46,797 nt of DNA from Polaromonas sp. GTDB taxonomy: Bacteria; Pseudomonadota; Gammaproteobacteria; Burkholderiales; Burkholderiaceae_C. The number at the start of each line of letters is the position of its first letter. The stretch's first letter is position 1. Location of the stretch: NCBI GenBank assembly GCA_004293655.1, contig RDZZ01000046.1:1-46797 (forward strand), written 5' to 3'. Positions 1 through 8,378 of this stretch are shown piece by piece. The notes beneath the pieces were generated by a model. That model was not told the origin of the DNA, did no database searches, and was given only the letters and a program-made list of their open reading frames with translations. A program made the translations under genes and the position numbers.

Positions 1-2
1 AG

Positions 3-98
3 ATGAATGAGAAACAACTGTGGGTCCATCTGCTGGCCTACAACGTGATCCGGCTGCTCATGGCGCAGGCCGCCTGCCATGCGGGCATAGACCCGCGC
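3..98 (+). pseudogene. IS4-family transposase remnant (C-terminal piece, cut at both ends)
   Basis: About 32 codons read NEKQLWVHLLAYNVIRLL and then MAQAACHAGIDPR, the conserved segment near the C-terminus of IS4-family DDE transposases (recognised from memory of the family). The 5' part lies outside the window. The homology stops at about position 98, where a copy of the dispersed GCTA-N9-TAGC repeat begins; beyond that the frame continues without resemblance to the family. It is a relic that cannot encode a working transposase. How much survives upstream cannot be judged from this window. Confidence 0.75.
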
Positions 99-100
99 AT

Positions 101-160
101 ATCAAATAAGGCTCTACGGCAATCAGCATCGAGGCTGGCAGCTATTTATTTGGTAGCAAA
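101..160 (-). repeat. Dispersed GCTA-N9-TAGC repeat, copy A
   Basis: Read on the minus strand it begins TTTGCTA, has a 9-base spacer, then TAGCTG, and ends with TGCCGTAGAGCC and an A/T-rich tail. The string TGCCGTAGAGCC is shared exactly with copy F near 25.0 kb. This copy starts where the IS4 transposase homology ends. Confidence 0.75.
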
Positions 161-171
161 GCAGCTCGGAT

Positions 172-1110
172 TCAGGAGCCTGGCCCAGCGGCTGGCTGAG
201 CCACTGAAAAGCTCAGGTTGCCCCACAGGCTGTCCCAGTCGATGTCTTTCTCGCCCACAGCAGGCACCATATGAACGACGCTGACCATCCAGGCACCGGC
301 GTAAGGCAGGTTGACCGTTGCCCGCCCGTCTGCGGCTGTGATGGCACGAACCATGAGGGTCTGTCCTTCACGTTTGTTGCCCGGCTCGCCACCTCCTTTG
401 TGCCAGGCCTTGAGCAACGCACCGGCCAGCGGCGCGCCGTCAAACAGCACCTGCAAGCCCAGCGCATCGCCCGGTGCCAGGCTCAGCGGGTCAGCCAGCG
501 GCAGCAGTTCCAGCCGCTGGCCTGTGCGAATGGCATACGTCATGTCTTTGGCAGCAGGCACTGCCGGTTGCCCGGCGTCAAGGGGGCGTATGCTTGCAAC
601 TGCCCGCACCAGGGTTTTGACATAACGTCGATAGCGCTCGCGACCGGGCTGGGCAGCGGTGCCTGCAGCCACACGCATGGCCTTGATGAAGTCCAGCCCC
701 TCTTCATGCAGGTACGCATGAAACGTGTCTGCTGGCAGTGAAATAAAGCTGGGCTGGCTGTCAAAAATAACCATCTGCGTGCCCGCAGCAGGCAGCGACA
801 ACGACAGCACGGGCAGCGTGGCGCGCAGAGACAGAATCGGTGCCAAGTCTCGTACACCAGACGCCGAGTAGATGCGCAACGCCACGGTTTGCCCTGCGGC
901 AAAAGGCAATGGCTCGCCCTGGAAATACTCGCCCACCTCTAAAGTCAAGCGGGCTGTCTTACCCACCTGCAGCGGGTTGGGTGCAGGGTTGATCCAGAAC
1001 TCGTGCGCCTGGGCGCATAGCGCGGCACTGAGGCCAGCCAGCAACAAGGCCAGGCGATGCACAAGTTTGCGGACAGTCGTCATCATGGTCATGGTCATGG
1101 TCATGGTCAT
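172..1110 (-). CDS. DUF4198-type exported protein
   Basis: Predicted secreted or periplasmic protein of about 300 residues. After a basic segment (VRKLVH) comes a hydrophobic stretch ending in ALCAQA, followed by HEFWINPAP, a typical signal peptide plus the start of a mature DUF4198 protein. The rest is beta-rich and ends with GRATVNLPYAGAWMVSVVH, as in the NikM-like/DUF4198 family, whose members are often linked to metal uptake or cobalamin. No metal transporter is adjacent, so the substrate is unknown. The start is ambiguous: in-frame ATGs occur at 1110, 1104, 1098, 1092, 1086 and 1083 because a hexanucleotide repeat covers the initiation region, and no clear Shine-Dalgarno is visible. It lies downstream of, and codirectional with, the EamA permease gene. 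Confidence 0.7.
   Translation of the reverse strand: MTMTMTMTMMTTVRKLVHRLALLLAGLSAALCAQAHEFWINPAPNPLQVGKTARLTLEVGEYFQGEPLPFAAGQTVALRIYSASGVRDLAPILSLRATLPVLSLSLPAAGTQMVIFDSQPSFISLPADTFHAYLHEEGLDFIKAMRVAAGTAAQPGRERYRRYVKTLVRAVASIRPLDAGQPAVPAAKDMTYAIRTGQRLELLPLADPLSLAPGDALGLQVLFDGAPLAGALLKAWHKGGGEPGNKREGQTLMVRAITAADGRATVNLPYAGAWMVSVVHMVPAVGEKDIDWDSLWGNLSFSVAQPAAGPGS
1087..1110 (-). repeat. Hexanucleotide tandem repeat (ATGACC)4 at a gene start
   Basis: Four perfect copies of ATGACC on the minus strand (GGTCAT on the plus strand) form the 5' end of the DUF4198 gene. Each unit supplies an in-frame ATG. Because the unit is six bases, gain or loss changes the number of possible starts and the N-terminal Met-Thr repeats without shifting the frame. 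Confidence 0.9.
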
Positions 1111-1156
1111 GGTCGGTTGAGGGTGGTGATGGCGAGGCCAAGTAGCGGGTCAATGG

Positions 1157-2095
1157 TCAAGACGGGCGTGTTGCAGGCAGCGGTTGCCGCGCACCCTGCG
1201 CGTAGCGGGTGACCAGAAAAACCCCAGGCAGAATCAGCGCCGCACCCGCCAGATGGTGCCAGCCCAGCGACTCCCCCAGCACGACCCAGGCCACCACAGC
1301 GGCATACAACGGGCCCAGGTACAGTGCCACCGCCACACGACTGGCACCCAGCAATTTTTGCGCCCAGCCATACATCCAGTAGGCCCCCAGACCCGGCACC
1401 AGCCCGGCCACCACCACCAGCCAGGCGGCTTGCAGACCCCAGACCGTCAAGCCTGGTTGCTGCGTCTCCCAGGCGGCAAATGGCAGCAACACCGCCACAC
1501 CCCCCAGGCAAATGGCGGCTAGATGCGCTGTGGCACTCAAACTGCTGGGCCACTTTTTTTGCAGCAACGCATAGCCTGCCCAGGCCACCGTGGCACAAAC
1601 AATCCAGGCGTCCCCCGGTACAAACCTGACAGACGCCAGCGCTGTCCACTGACCCTTGACCACCACATGCAGCACCCCCGTCAGTGCCAGTGCCACGCCC
1701 AAGCCTTGTCGCCAGCCAAAACGCTCACCCAGCCAGCGCGCTGACCCGAGTGCAATCAGCACCGGTGAGGTGGCGTAGATCAGCGCAATGTTCATGGCCT
1801 CGGTCGAGCGGGCACCCTGGTACACCCAGGCACCACACACCAGCATGCCCAGCGCGCCCAAAATGGCGTATTGCCACCACACCCGCATCACTTCAGCACG
1901 CTGACGCCACAGCTCGGGGCCAGAAAACGCCAGCAGCACTGCTGCTGCCAAAGCCCAGCGCCCCAGGGCCAGCAGGTGCGGCCCGATCACGCCGGGGGCC
2001 TGACGCGCCACCACGTAGTTGACTGTCCACAACATGGGCACCAGCCAGACCAGCACCAGGGCGATGCGTATTTTTTGCGGTGTGCTCTCAGGCAT
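1157..2095 (-). CDS. EamA/DMT-superfamily permease
   Basis: Integral inner-membrane protein of 312 residues with about ten hydrophobic segments arranged as two EamA repeats. Features such as NYVVARQAPGVIGP in the first helix and YLGPLYAAVVAWVVLGE in the second repeat are typical of drug/metabolite transporters of the RhaT/YdcZ/EamA type. The substrate cannot be inferred. The ATG at 2095 overlaps the end of dusA by 8 bases, so the two are probably translationally coupled in one transcript. Confidence 0.85.
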   Translation of the reverse strand: MPESTPQKIRIALVLVWLVPMLWTVNYVVARQAPGVIGPHLLALGRWALAAAVLLAFSGPELWRQRAEVMRVWWQYAILGALGMLVCGAWVYQGARSTEAMNIALIYATSPVLIALGSARWLGERFGWRQGLGVALALTGVLHVVVKGQWTALASVRFVPGDAWIVCATVAWAGYALLQKKWPSSLSATAHLAAICLGGVAVLLPFAAWETQQPGLTVWGLQAAWLVVVAGLVPGLGAYWMYGWAQKLLGASRVAVALYLGPLYAAVVAWVVLGESLGWHHLAGAALILPGVFLVTRYAQGARQPLPATRPS

Positions 2096-3134
2096 GCAGC
2101 GTGTCCAGAGCTTGCCCTGCAGACTCTGAGCCTGAGTGCTGACTGGCCAGCGCCATCACCTCATGGACAGGCAGGCTTTTGAGGCGGTGGTCGCTCCAGA
2201 CCTGACGCCAGCGGCGGCTGCCCGGCTGGCCGTGGCGCAGGCCCAGCATGTGGCGGGCCATGGCGCTCCAGGGCGTGCCGTGTGCGGCGGCCTCGCGTGC
2301 CATGTAGTCCACCATTTGCGCTTCGACCGCTTCGCGGGTGAGGTGCGTTGGCGCAGCGCCGAAGAAGTCTGCATCCCACGATGCCAGCCAAAACGGGTTG
2401 TGATAAGCCTCGCGGCCCACCATGACACCATCGACGTGCTGCAGCTGCTCGGCGACTTGCCCACCCGTGTTCAAGCCGCCATTGATGGCAATGGTGAGGT
2501 GCGGAAATTCACGCTTGAGCTGATGCACCAGTGCGTAGCGCAGCGGCGGTATGTCGCGGTTTTCCTTCGGACTCAGGCCCTGGAGCCAGGCGTTACGCGC
2601 ATGCACAATGAAAACGCTGCAACCCGCCTCGCTCACCGTGCCGACAAAATCGCGCACGAAGCCATAGTTTTCAGTTTTGTCAATGCCAATTCGGTGCTTG
2701 ACGGTCACGGGCACACTGACCCTGTCGACCATCGCCTTGACGCAGTCCGCCACCAGACCCGGCTCGGCCATCAGGCAAGCGCCAAAAGCACCACGCTGCA
2801 CCCGCTCACTGGGGCAGCCGCAGTTCAGGTTGATCTCGCCGTAGCCCCACTGCTCGCCCAGTCTGGCGCAATGCGCCAGATCAGCCGGCTCGCTACCGCC
2901 CAGCTGCAGGGCGAGCGGGTGCTCCTGGGCGTTAAAGCGCAGGTGGCGCTCAATGTCGCCATGGATCAAAGCGCCGGTGGTGACCATTTCGGTATAAAGC
3001 AGCGCATGGCGCGACAGCAGGCGGTGAAAGTATCGGCAGTGGCGATCTGTCCAATCCATCATCGGGGCGACTGACATGCGCCAAGGCGATGCGTTGGGGT
3101 GTGGCATGTGGGGGGCGGGTAAGGGCGCGGACAT
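2088..3134 (-). CDS. dusA: tRNA-dihydrouridine(20/20a) synthase DusA
   Basis: Flavoenzyme that reduces uridines in the tRNA D-loop using FMN and NADPH. The 348-residue protein shows MSVAPMMDWTDRHCR at 20-34, TEMVTTGALIHGD at 48-60 and NCGCPSERVQ at 104-113, where C107 is the expected catalytic cysteine. It also has KHRIGID and the DusA-specific HARNAWLQGLSPKENR segment, which separates it from DusB and DusC. FMN-phosphate contacts are expected at INGG and the VMVGREAY motif. Alternative downstream starts (for example Met10 or Met20) are possible, since family homology begins near Met20. The EamA permease gene overlaps its end. Confidence 0.93.
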   Translation of the reverse strand: MSAPLPAPHMPHPNASPWRMSVAPMMDWTDRHCRYFHRLLSRHALLYTEMVTTGALIHGDIERHLRFNAQEHPLALQLGGSEPADLAHCARLGEQWGYGEINLNCGCPSERVQRGAFGACLMAEPGLVADCVKAMVDRVSVPVTVKHRIGIDKTENYGFVRDFVGTVSEAGCSVFIVHARNAWLQGLSPKENRDIPPLRYALVHQLKREFPHLTIAINGGLNTGGQVAEQLQHVDGVMVGREAYHNPFWLASWDADFFGAAPTHLTREAVEAQMVDYMAREAAAHGTPWSAMARHMLGLRHGQPGSRRWRQVWSDHRLKSLPVHEVMALASQHSGSESAGQALDTLHA

Positions 3135-3251
3135 CTCTGCATTTTCTCAGAAAGGCCGGAAAGGTCAGGTATTGCAGATCAGGCAGCGGTTGGACCCAGC
3201 TGGCCCAGACAGTTAACATGCAGGCACATCGGTCACATGAGGCCCATGCCA

Positions 3252-3281
3252 TCACCGCGTCACCGCGTCACCGCGTCACCG
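3252..3281. repeat. Tandem 8-bp repeat (TCACCGCG)
   Basis: Three perfect TCACCGCG units plus a partial fourth lie between the divergent dusA and M14 peptidase genes, 25 bases upstream of the peptidase start. They would change frame if translated, which supports starting the peptidase downstream of them. Confidence 0.85.
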
Positions 3282-3305
3282 AACCATCAGAGCAGAGGAA
3301 CAAAA

Positions 3306-5183
3306 ATGACCACCACCCAAACCCGTGCAGGGTTAACAACCGGAAAGTTCGCGCGCCGTCTCAAGCGTGGTAATCCAGACACCTTCAGGTTGGTTGCCCT
3401 GCTGCCCTTGCTGGCTGCCATGAGTCTGCTGGCGGCATGCAACTCTGTGCCATTGCCGGACTGGAGGGCAGTTGACTCAAAGCCATCGACAGCGACTGTA
3501 CCCATGCCAGTTGTCACCCCGCTGACTGCCTCGGTACCGTCGATTTTGATACCGCCAGTGCTACCACGGGCATCTGTTCCTGCGTTGCCGGGCACGGCCA
3601 TCACAACCGCCCCAGCCGCCCAGCCTGGCAATGCAACTGCGCCTTACAACGCGGCTGTGGCGGCGCGCTTTGCGCCCCCATCGGTGACGTACACCACCCC
3701 AGGTCTGCAGAGTGGCCGGGTCAACTTCACCACGCCAGCAGAAATTCAGGGCTGGTTGCGTGAGCAAGCGGCGGCGGCATCACGCACGCCAGGCGTTGTG
3801 GCAACGGTGCTGCCGATTGGCCAGACGCAGCGCGGGGTCACGCTTGAAGCACTGGTTCTGGCCCGCAGTACCCGCACCGACGCCGCCACACTGGCCGCGT
3901 CAGGAAAACCGACCGTGTTGCTGGTGGGCCAGCAGCACGGCAATGAGCCTGCGGGCAGCGAGGCGCTGCTGGTCATAGCACGCGAGCTGGCACAGGGCTT
4001 GTTGCAGCCATTGCTTGAGAAGATCAATGTTGTGATCGTCCCGCGCGCCAACCCGGACGGTGCCAACGCAGACCTGCGCCCCACCCACAGTGGGCTGGAC
4101 ATGAACCGCGACCACTTGCTGCTCAACACACCCGAGGCCCAGGCGCTGGCCAGGCTGCAACACAGCTACCAGCCCACAGTCGTCGTCGATGCACATGAAT
4201 ACACCGTGGTGGGGCGCTACCTTGAAAAATTTGGCACGGTGCAAAAATTTGACGCGCTGCTGCAGTACGCCACCACCGCCAACCTGCCGGAGTTTTTGAC
4301 CAAAGCGGCCGACGAGTGGTACCACCGCCCCCTGCTGGCAGCACTCAAGACCGAAGGCTTGAGCACCGAGTGGTACTACACCACGTCGAGTGATCTGCAA
4401 GACAAAAAAATCTCGATGGGTGGCGTGCAACCCGACACGGGTCGCAACGTCAGCGGGCTTAAAAATGCCGTCAGTCTGCTGATTGAAACCCGTGGTGTGG
4501 GCATTGGCCGCCTGCACATCCAGCGGCGCGTACACACGCATGTGGTGGCCGTCTCCAGCGTGCTGGCCAGCACGGCCCAGCGCGCCTCTGAGCTGAGCCA
4601 GCTGCGTGCCTACATTGACAAGGAAGTCAGCCTGCTGGCCTGCAAGGGTGAAGCGGTTGTGCAAGCCGGCCTCACGCCTGGCAGCCATGAGTTGGTGATG
4701 CTCGATGCAGCCAGTGGTGCTGACAAAGCCGTCACAGTCGATTGGAGTTCCGCGCTGCTGCTGCGCACTGTCAAGGCGCGTGTGCGTCCCTGTGGCTATT
4801 GGCTGGCTGCGTCATCCAGCACGGCTGTCGAGCGGCTACGGCTGCATGGCGTGCAGGTACTGCGGGTGGCCGAGTCGGGCGGCATGCTGGGCGAGCGCTA
4901 CCAGGAAACCGCACGCACGGCAGGCGAGCGGCAAGATGTGCGCGGCACCATTGCAGACGCCAGCCCCATCACACGGGTAGAAGTCAGCCTGAGCCGGGGT
5001 CTGGTGGATGTCCCGCGCGGCAGCTACTATGTGCCGCTTGGCCAGCCGCTGGGCAACCTGGTGGTGGCAGCACTGGAGCCTGACACGCAAAGCAGCTACT
5101 TCGCCAATCAACTCATCCCCGATGTGCAACACATCGTTCGGGTGGTGGTGCCGCCGAATGTCAAGTTTGAAGGGCTGCCCTGA
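3306..5183 (+). CDS. M14-family zinc carboxypeptidase, predicted lipoprotein
   Basis: Predicted envelope-anchored metallopeptidase of 625 residues. The start at 3306 is preferred because GAGG precedes it and it gives a lipoprotein signal: basic residues 13-28, a hydrophobic stretch, then LLAAC with C45 as the lipid-modified residue. Residues 46-140 are Pro/Ala/Ser/Thr-rich and probably a flexible tether. The peptidase domain follows: H211 and E214 in GQQHGNEPAG, R268 in DMNRDH, H297 in VVDAHEY, and E394 in LLIETRGVG. These match the M14 zinc ligands (H, E, H), substrate-binding Arg and catalytic Glu. An unassigned C-terminal region of about 200 residues follows. The specificity is unknown. 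It converges on amiC, but a role in peptidoglycan peptide trimming is only a guess from that neighbour. Confidence 0.85.
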   Translation: MTTTQTRAGLTTGKFARRLKRGNPDTFRLVALLPLLAAMSLLAACNSVPLPDWRAVDSKPSTATVPMPVVTPLTASVPSILIPPVLPRASVPALPGTAITTAPAAQPGNATAPYNAAVAARFAPPSVTYTTPGLQSGRVNFTTPAEIQGWLREQAAAASRTPGVVATVLPIGQTQRGVTLEALVLARSTRTDAATLAASGKPTVLLVGQQHGNEPAGSEALLVIARELAQGLLQPLLEKINVVIVPRANPDGANADLRPTHSGLDMNRDHLLLNTPEAQALARLQHSYQPTVVVDAHEYTVVGRYLEKFGTVQKFDALLQYATTANLPEFLTKAADEWYHRPLLAALKTEGLSTEWYYTTSSDLQDKKISMGGVQPDTGRNVSGLKNAVSLLIETRGVGIGRLHIQRRVHTHVVAVSSVLASTAQRASELSQLRAYIDKEVSLLACKGEAVVQAGLTPGSHELVMLDAASGADKAVTVDWSSALLLRTVKARVRPCGYWLAASSSTAVERLRLHGVQVLRVAESGGMLGERYQETARTAGERQDVRGTIADASPITRVEVSLSRGLVDVPRGSYYVPLGQPLGNLVVAALEPDTQSSYFANQLIPDVQHIVRVVVPPNVKFEGLP

Positions 5184-5222
5184 ACCTGTATGGCAGGGTG
5201 CGCACATCAGTGCTGGCAACGG

Positions 5223-6644
5223 CTACAGTGGCCGGTTTCTCGCCAGCGGCGGGTTGCGTGCAAAGTAGCGCCGGATGCCGCGCATCAAGGCATCTGCGAG
5301 TTGTGCCTGGTAGTCTTCGCTGCGCAGCCTGGCCTCTTCGTCAGGGTTGCTGATGAACGCGGTCTCCACCAGCACGCTGGGAATGTCGGGCGCTTTGAGC
5401 ACGGCAAACCCGGCTTGTTCCACCCGGGGTTTGTGCAGCTTGCCCACACTGCCGATCTCGCCCAGCATGGCACTGCCGAGTTTGAGGCTGTCGCTGATTT
5501 GCGCGGTGGTGCTCATGTCGAGCATGGCTTTTTGTACCTGATCGTCCTTGGCTTTGACGTTTAAGCCGCCCACCAGATCGGCAGAGTTCTCCTTGTCGGC
5601 CATCCAGCGGGCGGCGCTGCTGGAAGCGCCTTTCTCGCTCAGGGCAAAGACGCTGGCGCCTTGCGGGCGTTCGGTGAAAAAAGCGTCAGCGTGAATGCTG
5701 ATGAACAAATCGGCCTGCACCTTGCGCGCTTTTTGCACCCGGATGTGCAGCGGCACAAAAAAATCGCTGTCACGCGTCAGGTAAGCCCGCATGTTCGGTT
5801 GCTGGTTGATGCGGCTTGCCAGGCGCTGGGCAATCTGCAGCACCACATCTTTTTCACGCGTGCCACCGGGGCCGATGGCGCCGGGGTCTTCGCCACCGTG
5901 GCCCGGATCCAGCGCGACGATGACCAGGCGGTCTGTTTTGCCTTCTGGTGCTGCGGGTGCTGCAGGCGTTGCGGCTTGTACGGGCGGCGCAGGGGCGGGC
6001 TTGCTGATGCTGGGTCTTGTCGTTGAAGGGGCAGGAGAGGGCGCAGGTGCGCTGGAAGGTTTGACCGATTGCTGGGCCATCAACTCCCCCAGCTCGTCGC
6101 GTGCGGGTCTGGCTGTGCCGGGAGCAGGCGGCGCTGCAGTTGCCGGGGCTGTTGATTTGTCGATGAGCCTTTCAGCGATCAGCGCCTCCAGCGGGTCCAC
6201 AGGCTGCGCGGGGTACAAGTCAAACACCAGCCGGTACTGGTAGGCCGCCACGGGTTTGAGCGTGAACACCTGCGGCAGCATGGGTTGCTTTAAATCCATC
6301 ACCAGACGCACAACGCCCGGCGCATTTTGCCCGACACGAATGCGGGAAATGTTCGGGTCATCCGACTTGACCTTGGCCACCAGCTCGCGCAGGGCGGGAA
6401 TCAGGTCAATGCCTTCAATGTCCACGGCCAGACGTGGCGGGTCGGCAATGAAAAACTGACGCGCCTTGATCTCGCCGTCGGACTCAATCGTCAGCCGCGT
6501 GTAGTCTTTGGACGGCCAGACGCGTACCGCCAGAATCGTCGCGCCACGCGCAATGTGCTGCACACCCAGCAACAGCACGGCGCTGCCGAATTGCAGGGCC
6601 TGGCGCCTGTTGGGTCGCGCAAAGTTCTGAGGTGTGTCTTTCAT
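5223..6644 (-). CDS. amiC: N-acetylmuramoyl-L-alanine amidase AmiC
   Basis: Periplasmic amidase that cleaves the bond between muramic acid and L-alanine of peptidoglycan during daughter-cell separation. The 473-residue protein starts with a twin-arginine signal (NRRQALQFG at 12-20), so export by Tat is expected. An AMIN domain spans about 37-145, a Pro/Ala-rich linker about 165-235, and the Amidase_3 catalytic domain about 240-465. Zinc ligands are H249 (LDPGHGGEDPG), E264 and H318 (ISIHADAFF); the catalytic Glu is E427 (LVETAFISN). The ATG overlaps the tsaE stop codon by four bases, so it is cotranscribed with tsaE, an arrangement common in Burkholderiales. Confidence 0.94.
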   Translation of the reverse strand: MKDTPQNFARPNRRQALQFGSAVLLLGVQHIARGATILAVRVWPSKDYTRLTIESDGEIKARQFFIADPPRLAVDIEGIDLIPALRELVAKVKSDDPNISRIRVGQNAPGVVRLVMDLKQPMLPQVFTLKPVAAYQYRLVFDLYPAQPVDPLEALIAERLIDKSTAPATAAPPAPGTARPARDELGELMAQQSVKPSSAPAPSPAPSTTRPSISKPAPAPPVQAATPAAPAAPEGKTDRLVIVALDPGHGGEDPGAIGPGGTREKDVVLQIAQRLASRINQQPNMRAYLTRDSDFFVPLHIRVQKARKVQADLFISIHADAFFTERPQGASVFALSEKGASSSAARWMADKENSADLVGGLNVKAKDDQVQKAMLDMSTTAQISDSLKLGSAMLGEIGSVGKLHKPRVEQAGFAVLKAPDIPSVLVETAFISNPDEEARLRSEDYQAQLADALMRGIRRYFARNPPLARNRPL

Positions 6645-7129
6645 GCCAGCAGGGCCTCGCCTGTTGGGCTCAATGCGCTCAGCGTCAATGCGCGTGTATC
6701 GTCAGCCCGCACCTCAATGGCCACCCGCAGGTCTGCTTGTGGCAGGTGCGGCCCGGCTTTTTCGGGCCATTCGACCAGTTTGAGGCCGGGGCTGGCAAAA
6801 ATCTCGCGAAAACCCGCCTCTTCCCATTCATTGGGGTCATTGAAGCGGTAAAAATCAAAGTGCCAGATGTTCAGATGTGCCAGCGTGTACGGCTCGACCA
6901 CGGCGTAGGTCGGGCTTTTGATGCGGCCCGCCACGCCCAGCGCCTGGAGCAGATACCGTACAAATGTCGTTTTACCCGCACCCAGGTCACCATGCAGCGC
7001 CAGCGTGGCGTGGCCAAGCGCGGCCCGCGTGGCCAGGTTCTGGGCAAAGGCCTGCGTGGCGGCTTCGTCCAGCCATGTCGATGTTTTTACAATCAAGGTG
7101 TGGAACCGATCAGTTATCAAGTCAGTCAT
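6641..7129 (-). CDS. tsaE: tRNA threonylcarbamoyladenosine biosynthesis ATPase TsaE
   Basis: ATPase that works with TsaB and TsaD to form the t6A modification of ANN-decoding tRNAs. The start at 7129 gives 162 residues, a normal size; the open frame runs on to 7204 but those 25 residues are unlike the family. Walker A is GDLGAGKTT at 47-55, followed by the family signature SPTYAVVEPY and the HFDFYRF segment, with LVEWPEKAG near the end. The first residues come from a repetitive stretch (ATTGACTTGATGACTGACTT-like), so the start is uncertain; a TTG at 7096 is another option. The 5' end overlaps that of the divergent queG, and amiC follows with a four-base overlap. Confidence 0.9.
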   Translation of the reverse strand: MTDLITDRFHTLIVKTSTWLDEAATQAFAQNLATRAALGHATLALHGDLGAGKTTFVRYLLQALGVAGRIKSPTYAVVEPYTLAHLNIWHFDFYRFNDPNEWEEAGFREIFASPGLKLVEWPEKAGPHLPQADLRVAIEVRADDTRALTLSALSPTGEALLA

Positions 7130-8212
7130 CAAGTCAATCGTCAGATCGATCATCGGTTTGCAAGTCAAATTCAAACGTGGGCGCTTGAGCTTGGATTCTC
7201 GCAAATTGGCATTGCAGGCGTCGATTTGTCGTCTGCCGAGCCTGGATTATCAGCCTGGCTGGCCGCAGGCTTTCATGGTGACATGCATTACATGGCAGCG
7301 CACGGGCTTAAACGGGCGCGGCCCGCCGAGCTTGTGCCTGGCACCGTCAGCGTGATCACCGCGCGCATGGACTACCTGCCTGGCTCTACCCAGGCTGGCT
7401 GGCAGGCACTGGAGTTCAGCCGCCTTCAGCGCCCAGGCGAGGCCATCGTCTCGGTGTACGCCCGGGGCCGCGACTACCACAAGGTCATGCGCTCACGTCT
7501 GCAAAAACTCGGGGAACGTATTGCGCTGCATGTTGAAAAGCTCGGCCACCGCGCTTTTACCGACTCAGCGCCTGTGCTGGAGGCCGAACTGGCCGCCCGC
7601 TCGGGCCAGGGCTGGCGCGGCAAGCACACGCTGGTGCTTGACCGCGCTGCTGGCTCCATGTTCTTTCTGGGTGAAATTTACGTTGATCTGGCGTTGCCGC
7701 ACAGCGCGCCTGTGAGCGCCCACTGCGGCAGCTGCAGCGCCTGCATGGACGTATGCCCCACCCAGGCCATTGTTGCGCCCTACCGGCTCGATGCACGGCG
7801 CTGCATTTCGTACCTGACGATTGAGCATGCCGGGCCGATTCCGCTGGAGTTCCGGGCCGCCATCGGCAACCGCATCTACGGCTGCGACGACTGCCAGCTG
7901 GTGTGCCCGTGGAACAAGTTTGCCCAACGCAGTGCCCTGCCTGACTTTGACGAGCGCCAGGGCTTGAGCGGCCAGCAACTCGTCACGCTGTTTGCCTGGA
8001 CGGAGGCCGAGTTTTTAAGCTTGACCGAAGGCAGTGCCATTCGCCGCATCGGCCATGAGCGCTGGCTGCGCAACATCGCCCTGGCCCTGGGCAACGCCCT
8101 GCGCGCCGGGCATGACGGCGGCGTGCGCGAGGCGCTCTTGGCGCGGCAAGGGCATGCAAGCGAGGTGGTCAGGGAGCAGATCGGCTGGGCTTTACAGGCC
8201 CATGCCAAGTGA
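7100..8212 (+). CDS. queG: Epoxyqueuosine reductase QueG
   Basis: Cobalamin- and iron-sulphur-dependent enzyme that reduces epoxyqueuosine to queuosine in tRNA, the last step of the pathway. A GTG at 7100 preceded by CAAGG gives 370 residues, close to the E. coli length; no ATG lies nearby in frame. Family features are ELGFSQIGIAG near the N-terminus, ARGRDYHK, DSAPVLEAELAARSG, and two ferredoxin-like clusters, CGSCSACMDVCPTQAI and CDDCQLVCPWNKF. A HEAT-like C-terminus ends it. It is divergent from tsaE, and the two 5' ends overlap by about 30 bases under the chosen starts, so their promoters must lie inside each other's 5' regions. Confidence 0.92.
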   Translation: MEPISYQVSHQVNRQIDHRFASQIQTWALELGFSQIGIAGVDLSSAEPGLSAWLAAGFHGDMHYMAAHGLKRARPAELVPGTVSVITARMDYLPGSTQAGWQALEFSRLQRPGEAIVSVYARGRDYHKVMRSRLQKLGERIALHVEKLGHRAFTDSAPVLEAELAARSGQGWRGKHTLVLDRAAGSMFFLGEIYVDLALPHSAPVSAHCGSCSACMDVCPTQAIVAPYRLDARRCISYLTIEHAGPIPLEFRAAIGNRIYGCDDCQLVCPWNKFAQRSALPDFDERQGLSGQQLVTLFAWTEAEFLSLTEGSAIRRIGHERWLRNIALALGNALRAGHDGGVREALLARQGHASEVVREQIGWALQAHAK

Positions 8213-8292
8213 TCAGTGCGTTTTCCTCCTGATCACCTTGTGCAAGTTTCTTCTTCCTGATGGCAGGCGCGCCCACAGCCTGATCGTTTCGA

Positions 8293-8361
8293 TATCAAGG
8301 TCTAAAACCGGCCCTGCAGCAATATCTACAAGGATTGTATGCTATCTAAATAATAGCAAAT
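8293..8361 (-). repeat. Dispersed GCTA-N9-TAGC repeat, copy B
   Basis: On the minus strand: ATTTGCTA, nine bases, TAGCAT, then TGCTGCAGGGCCGGTTTTAG. It fills most of the gap between queG and the convergent SWIM gene. It is next to the downstream end of the DUF4132-MoxR operon. Confidence 0.75.
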
Positions 8362-8378
8362 AGACCCATGAATCAGGA

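Noticed and set aside
1081-1116. His-Gly-rich plus-strand peptide reading (HHGHGHGHGH) suggesting a metal-binding tail
   Set aside because: It arises only from the ATGACC repeat read on the other strand and belongs to no frame with coding character.
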